NCBI GenBank assembly: GCA_003247835.1 | Contig: QJYB01000078.1 | Span: 1 to 44,770, forward strand | Length of the DNA stretch: 44,770 nt | Source: Gammaproteobacteria bacterium | Lineage (GTDB): Bacteria; Pseudomonadota; Gammaproteobacteria; Pseudomonadales; Azotimanducaceae | Direction of reading: 5' to 3' | In this document: positions 40,726-44,770 of the stretch, piece after piece | How the letters are laid out: the number at the start of each line of letters is the position of its first letter | Position numbering within the stretch: the first letter of the stretch is position 1 | Made by a program: the position numbers and the translations under genes | Notes under the pieces: model-generated | Told to the model about the DNA's origin: nothing | The model's input: only the letters and a program-made list of their open reading frames with translations | The model's database searches: none

Positions 40726-43359
40726 TTGAGGAGGATCCCGCGGTATTCTCCCCCCGTGGACAAGCCGACAGCCTATCGCGGCGACGAACCCTATGCGTTC
40801 GTGGCCTACTCACACCGGGACGCGGACAGCGTGCACGATGAGATCCGGCAGCTGGCCGCGCAGGGCTACCGGGCCTACTACGACGACGGTATCCATCCAG
40901 GCCAGCGTTGGCGGGAGGAGATCGCCGACGCCATCGACGGTGCCCGGATCTTCGTCTTTTTCGTCACGCCCCACTCCGTCGTCAGCGACGACTGCCTGCG
41001 GGAGCTGAACTACGCGCTCGAGCTGGGCAAACCGTTCCTCGCCGTGCACCTGGTACCCACGGTTCTGCCCGGTGGCGTCAGGCTCGCCATCAGCGACCGC
41101 CAGGCCATCAACGCCTTCGAGCTGTCGCCCGTTGAATATCGGCTGCGCCTGGCAGAAGCGCTGCGTGCGTATCTGCCGGACGCGGATCGACCGGTCGAAG
41201 CGATACGACCTGCGGCTCCAGTACCGCCCTCCGGACGCCCGACCGGCAGGCAGTCGATAATCCTGCCACTCGTCGCACTGATCGCGCTCGTCGGCATCGG
41301 GACGCTCTGGTGGCTGCAGCGGGAGTCCGGCGATGCGCCGGTTCCCTTGTCAGAACCGAGTCTCGACCGCGCTGATGCCCTGGAGCTCCTGCGTGACGCC
41401 GAGCAACTGGTTACGGAGGACCACTACGGCCGGGCCTTCTACGTGCTCCGTCGGATCGCGCCGGTGCTCGACGGGCATCCGCGTCTCGAGCAGCTCCAGA
41501 CGGACATACTGAGTACGGTGACGCCACACATCCGGGAAGACGGCGCCCAGGTCTTCTTCCGGCCGCGGGAGCTCGGCTTCGACACGGAGTGGATCGCTCT
41601 GGGCGAAACACCGTTGCAGCCGTTCTCCGCACCGCTCGGCATCCTGGAGTTCCGGATCGAGAAAGCCGGCTATCGCACCGGGCACTTCCTCGTCGCCAAT
41701 CCGGGCGTGCTGCTCGGCAACCAGAACGCGTTCTACGTCGGTGAAGGCCCGTTTCCATCCATCGAGTTGACGCCCGACAGCAGTGCAGGCCGCATCAGAG
41801 TTCCTGCGACCGGGCTGCCCGTCGTGCTGCAGGGCGCGCCCCAGCGGACCTTCGGCACCAATCCCATCGACCTGCCCTCGTTCCGGATCGACGAGCGCGA
41901 GGTGACCAACCTGGAATTCAAGGAGTTCGTGGACGCCGGCGGCTACCGCGACGAGCACCTCTGGCTGGAACTCACCTTCGAGGACGGTCGGCCGTTCCGG
42001 CTCGCGGAACAGGCCGACGCACTGACCGACACCACGGGACGTCTAGCACCGGCCGGCTGGGAGCTCGGCAACTATCCCACGGGCACCGCCGAAGAGCCGG
42101 TCGGCGGCATCAGCTGGTTCGAGGCCATGGCCTATGCGCGCTACCGGGGCCGGTCGCTGCCGACGGTGTATCACTGGGCCCGCGTCGCCCAGGGTCCCGA
42201 GGAAGCCACCTACGCCACGGTCAATCTGGTCGCCAACCTGGGCAACTACACCTCGCCGGGGCCAAGGCCGGCCAGCATCGACGCGCTGGGCCCCTGGGGT
42301 ACCGTCGACATGGCCGGTAACGTCCGCGAGTGGGTGCAGAACGCCACCAGCAAGGGCCGGATCGCCATGGGTGGTTCCTGGAACGACTACGCGTCCAACT
42401 ATTTCCAGATCTACTCGATCCCCCCGCTGGATCGTTCTGCGGACAACGGTCTGCGACTCATGGATCAGGATCCGCCCATCGACGCAGCGCTGCTCGAACC
42501 CGTGGTGCTGCTCACCGACACACCCCGGCCATTCCGAGAACCGGTGAGCGACGCCTACTTCGAAGGTATGCGCTCCGGATTCGTTGCTGTCGACGAACCA
42601 CCGGAAGAGGTCACCCGCGAGGTCATCGAGCAAACTGTAGATCAGCAGATCGAGGAGATCGTGCTGCGCTATCGGGACGGTACTTCGTTCACCCTGTACC
42701 TGGCGCTCCCCAGACCCATTCCCGCACGCACCCAACCGGTGATCTACATGCCGCATGGCGGGGCGTTTCTCATAGGCAGAACGCCAAACCGGGACGCGCT
42801 GTTCCACTTCGACGGCGGCGAGCTCGGTTTCATCGTCCGTTCCGGTCGGGCGGCAATCGTGCCCATCTGGAAGGGCAGCCGGGATCGGTACCAGAGCTTC
42901 ATACCGGACCGGCAGCAGGAAGCGGCGTCCGGCTGGTACACCGACCTCGGCAGAACCATGACCTTCATCCGGGACGATCCCGTCCTCGACGAGGACAGGG
43001 TTGCCTTCATGGGCTTCAGTTACGGCGCCCTGTTCGGCTCGCTGCTGCTGGGGCTGGACGAGCGGCTGAAGACCGGTGTGCTGATCTCCGGCGGCATTTT
43101 CAACGTCGTGCCGCTCGAGGCGAGTCTCGACGTCACCAACTACGCACCACGGATCAAGCAGCCAGTGCTGATGGTGAACGGGCGCTTCGATCCCATCGTG
43201 CCCTGGGGACTCGCGCAGCAGCGCCTGCTCGAGCTGCTGCCCAATCCGGCCAACAGGCAGGTGCTGTTCGACGAGCTGGGCCACTACGGCTTTCCGCGCC
43301 ACCGCTTCTACCGGGCGGTGACCGACTGGCTGGACGAGCAGCTCGGTTCGGTTCGCTAG
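40726..43359 (+). CDS. TIR-TM-PEGA-like-SUMF1-alpha/beta hydrolase multidomain protein
   Basis: 877 residues. A TIR domain (about 22-150) has VAYSHRDAD at box 1, YYDDGIHPGQRWREEI, and SDDCLRE with Glu93 where NAD-cleaving TIR domains have the catalytic Glu. A membrane helix lies at about 177-197. Then come a helical stretch, a PEGA-like beta domain (about 270-325, ending FRIEKAGYRTGHF), a SUMF1/formylglycine-enzyme-like domain (about 380-580: EVTNLEFKEFVDAGGY, MAGNVREWV, GGSWND), and an alpha/beta hydrolase with GFSYG and His in LGHYGFP. A TTG at 40726 follows AGGGA; a GTG at 40756 is possible. The kinase-PEGA-SUMF1-hydrolase design is known to me; TIR in the kinase position is not. Defence or signalling is inferred. 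Confidence 0.88.
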   Translation: MRRIPRYSPPVDKPTAYRGDEPYAFVAYSHRDADSVHDEIRQLAAQGYRAYYDDGIHPGQRWREEIADAIDGARIFVFFVTPHSVVSDDCLRELNYALELGKPFLAVHLVPTVLPGGVRLAISDRQAINAFELSPVEYRLRLAEALRAYLPDADRPVEAIRPAAPVPPSGRPTGRQSIILPLVALIALVGIGTLWWLQRESGDAPVPLSEPSLDRADALELLRDAEQLVTEDHYGRAFYVLRRIAPVLDGHPRLEQLQTDILSTVTPHIREDGAQVFFRPRELGFDTEWIALGETPLQPFSAPLGILEFRIEKAGYRTGHFLVANPGVLLGNQNAFYVGEGPFPSIELTPDSSAGRIRVPATGLPVVLQGAPQRTFGTNPIDLPSFRIDEREVTNLEFKEFVDAGGYRDEHLWLELTFEDGRPFRLAEQADALTDTTGRLAPAGWELGNYPTGTAEEPVGGISWFEAMAYARYRGRSLPTVYHWARVAQGPEEATYATVNLVANLGNYTSPGPRPASIDALGPWGTVDMAGNVREWVQNATSKGRIAMGGSWNDYASNYFQIYSIPPLDRSADNGLRLMDQDPPIDAALLEPVVLLTDTPRPFREPVSDAYFEGMRSGFVAVDEPPEEVTREVIEQTVDQQIEEIVLRYRDGTSFTLYLALPRPIPARTQPVIYMPHGGAFLIGRTPNRDALFHFDGGELGFIVRSGRAAIVPIWKGSRDRYQSFIPDRQQEAASGWYTDLGRTMTFIRDDPVLDEDRVAFMGFSYGALFGSLLLGLDERLKTGVLISGGIFNVVPLEASLDVTNYAPRIKQPVLMVNGRFDPIVPWGLAQQRLLELLPNPANRQVLFDELGHYGFPRHRFYRAVTDWLDEQLGSVR

Positions 43360-43428
43360 TTTTACTACGACCGGGAGATGAGGCGGAGTCGGGTCCGTGC
43401 TGTGGCTATATCGAAGATCCCGAGCGTT

Positions 43429-43443
43429 GTCCGTTTGGACGGA
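43429..43443. promoter_or_regulatory. Short palindrome upstream of the clamp-fusion gene
   Basis: GTCCGTTTGGAC with flanking TCCGT/ACGGA forms a 14-bp dyad about 70 bases before ATG 43512. It may be an operator; no clear -35/-10 pair is visible nearby. Confidence 0.3.
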
Positions 43444-43511
43444 TTCTCGACAATTTCACTGCCCCCGTCCTGCTAGCGTGATTGCCGCTGGACCCGCTGT
43501 CCGGGAGAAAG

Positions 43512-44687
43512 ATGCCACTGTCACTCAAGACACCTGCCGAACGTAAACGGCTGGACGTAAGAGACAAGCCCTACTTCGTTCGGCTTTCGGATTCGCTGCA
43601 CCTTGGCTACAAGAAAGGTAAGTCCGTCTCGCGCTGGATTGTGCGCTGGCGGGTCCGCAGCGGCTATCTCTCTCGAACGATCAAAGGTGTCGTTCCCGAC
43701 GATGATATTCCCGCGGACAACCGTGCGGTCCTCAGCTACGAACAGGCAACCACGAGGGCTATCAATATGAACGTGAAATCCGTAACTGCAGATCTGTCGA
43801 AGCGATGCGGGCTATGCGGCGCGATGCAGTCAGAGGCGCGCGTGCTGTTCTCCGGAGTCAGCACCTACATCTGCGATCAGTGCGTCCGCCAGAGCAGCGA
43901 GCTGCTCGCAGCGCTCTCGGAAGCCGATGAAGTCGAGATCGGATCGGGAACGGTGGAAGTACTGCTCAACCCCGGTATCGAGTTTTCCATTGCCGCGCAC
44001 ACACTGGCCGACATGATCGAGCGGACCGCGTTTGCGATGGCCGAATCGGACAAGCGGCAGTACCTGAACGGACTGCTGCTCGAGATCGGAAACAGGGTTA
44101 TCCGCTGCGTTGCCACAAATGGGCATTACCTGGCCCTGTGCAATGCCGAAATCGATCTCGAGATGGATGGCGTTCAGCACATGATCGTACATCGCGACGA
44201 TGCCCTCGCCTTGGCAGGTCTTCTCCAAGAACAGACAGGCGACGCGAGACTCGAGGTGAAAGATGGTGCGCTGGTGGTGACAGCGGGAGACGTGCATCGC
44301 GAGTTTCCGCTGCTGATCGGCACCTATCCGGACTATCGCGCCGTCATCCCGAGCCACACCAGCGCTGTGACGACGGCCGTTGCGCCATTGCGGACGCTAC
44401 TCGCACAGATCGAACCGATTGACGCGCCATTGCGATTCAGGATGACCGAAAACCGCCTGGCGGTTTCAACGGACGGCGACAAATGGCACCCGCTGAACGT
44501 CGACTACGGCGACGAATCGTTGGAAACAGGTCTCGACGCTCGCTATCTCGACCAGATACTGGCGGTAATCAAAGGCGATGACGTCACCATCCGGTTCTCG
44601 GGGCGCGCCAGCACTTTCTCGTTTGAATCGCCCGCGAGCCCGGATGCCACCTATCTGCTCATGCCCGTCAGGATCTGGGAAGATTAG
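43512..44687 (+). CDS. Integrase-N / ClpX zinc finger / DNA sliding-clamp fusion protein
   Basis: 391 residues; ATG 43512 follows GGGAGAAAG. Residues 1-85 read like the N-terminal arm region of tyrosine integrases (VRDKPYFVRLSDSLHLGYKK, a tryptophan strand, then LSYEQATTRA), but the recombinase catalytic domain is absent. Residues 97-127 are a ClpX-type C4 zinc finger (C99-x2-C102, C121-x2-C124, with ICDQCV). From about 148 to the end is DnaN-like: DKRQYLNGLLLEIG, CVATNGHYLALC, FPDYR-like TYPDYRAVIP, and the terminal strand ATYLLMPVRI correspond to clamp domains 2 and 3; domain 1 is missing. Domain 3 is short. No stop or frameshift separates the parts. Its function is unknown; a DNA-bound clamp mimic or replication-linked regulator is possible. 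Confidence 0.88.
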   Translation: MPLSLKTPAERKRLDVRDKPYFVRLSDSLHLGYKKGKSVSRWIVRWRVRSGYLSRTIKGVVPDDDIPADNRAVLSYEQATTRAINMNVKSVTADLSKRCGLCGAMQSEARVLFSGVSTYICDQCVRQSSELLAALSEADEVEIGSGTVEVLLNPGIEFSIAAHTLADMIERTAFAMAESDKRQYLNGLLLEIGNRVIRCVATNGHYLALCNAEIDLEMDGVQHMIVHRDDALALAGLLQEQTGDARLEVKDGALVVTAGDVHREFPLLIGTYPDYRAVIPSHTSAVTTAVAPLRTLLAQIEPIDAPLRFRMTENRLAVSTDGDKWHPLNVDYGDESLETGLDARYLDQILAVIKGDDVTIRFSGRASTFSFESPASPDATYLLMPVRIWED

Positions 44688-44711
44688 TCCGGATCAGGGA
44701 CGGTATGAGGG

Positions 44712-44747
44712 CGCGCAGGAACTGCGCGATAGCCGGAACTGCGCTAT
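44712..44747. other. Two adjacent hairpins after the clamp-fusion gene
   Basis: CGCGCAG-GAA-CTGCGCG (44712-44728) and ATAGC...GCTAT (44729-44747) follow the stop codon, sharing the repeat GGAACTGCGC. There is no long U-tract. They may end the transcript or mark the boundary with a gene possibly starting at ATG 44757, of which only four codons are in the window. Confidence 0.4.
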
Positions 44748-44770
44748 AAACGGCGGATGACAAACCGAAC

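Noticed and set aside
43512..43770. Remnant of a complete integrase or prophage at the right end
   Set aside because: Only an integrase-like N-terminal segment is present, fused in frame to other domains; no recombinase catalytic residues, att repeats or tRNA are visible.
44757..44770. Possible new gene starting ATG at 44757
   Set aside because: Only four codons lie in the window, so nothing can be supported.

Overview
The window is GC-rich and densely coded, with many stop/start overlaps (ATGA, TGATG), as expected for a Gram-negative, probably gammaproteobacterial, chromosome. Support for this comes from an Mla-like MCE lipid-transport operon, a sigma-54/NtrC-type two-component system controlling a MacB-like ABC exporter, a CsgG-family outer-membrane channel and ECF sigma signalling. 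The taxon cannot be fixed from the sequence alone. No rRNA, tRNA, CRISPR array or complete insertion sequence was seen.

Region A (1-9931, all minus) is an accessory metabolic block: a partial sulfotransferase, a phytanoyl-CoA dioxygenase-like enzyme, a type B carboxylesterase, an FAD monooxygenase, an OsmC-like protein, a duplicated DUF4242 protein translationally coupled to a large BTAD/AAA ATPase regulator, and an MFS transporter whose start codon appears to be ATC. Region B (9958-16359) has an amidase pseudogene (catalytic serines deleted, frame shifted), a glutathione S-transferase whose catalytic cysteine codon is an in-frame TGA followed by a SECIS-like hairpin (candidate selenoprotein), an HSL-type esterase, and a plus-strand group of cysteine synthase-glutaredoxin fusion, 2OG-Fe(II) oxygenase and AhpD-like protein.

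Region C (16473-28364) looks like one regulated cell-surface system. An ECF sigma factor, an anti-sigma factor ending in a subtilase-propeptide-like domain, a subtilase without its own propeptide, a second subtilase with one, and a secreted protein form one operon. After a divergent BTAD regulator fused to a catalytically dead alpha/beta hydrolase come a secreted protein with eight SEDND repeats, two small exported proteins and a CsgG-family channel. Four sites of the form TGAACC-N14-CGTGAC(C/T) with identical spacing lie upstream of the sigma gene, a 57-residue ORF, the repeat protein and the channel gene. They tie these loci into one predicted ECF regulon that would control an undescribed curli- or holdfast-like fibre.

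Region D (28365-39795) holds the MCE lipid-transport operon, a MacB-like tripartite exporter (fusion protein, ATPase, permease) with a near-perfect sigma-54 promoter, and the divergent NtrC-type regulator, histidine kinase and flavoprotein. Palindromic TGTNCG-N4-CGGACA sites lie between them. Region E (39799-44770) has an alpha/beta hydrolase, a very unusual TIR-TM-PEGA-like-SUMF1-hydrolase protein, and a chimera of an integrase-type N-terminus, a ClpX-type zinc finger and the last two domains of a DNA polymerase sliding clamp.
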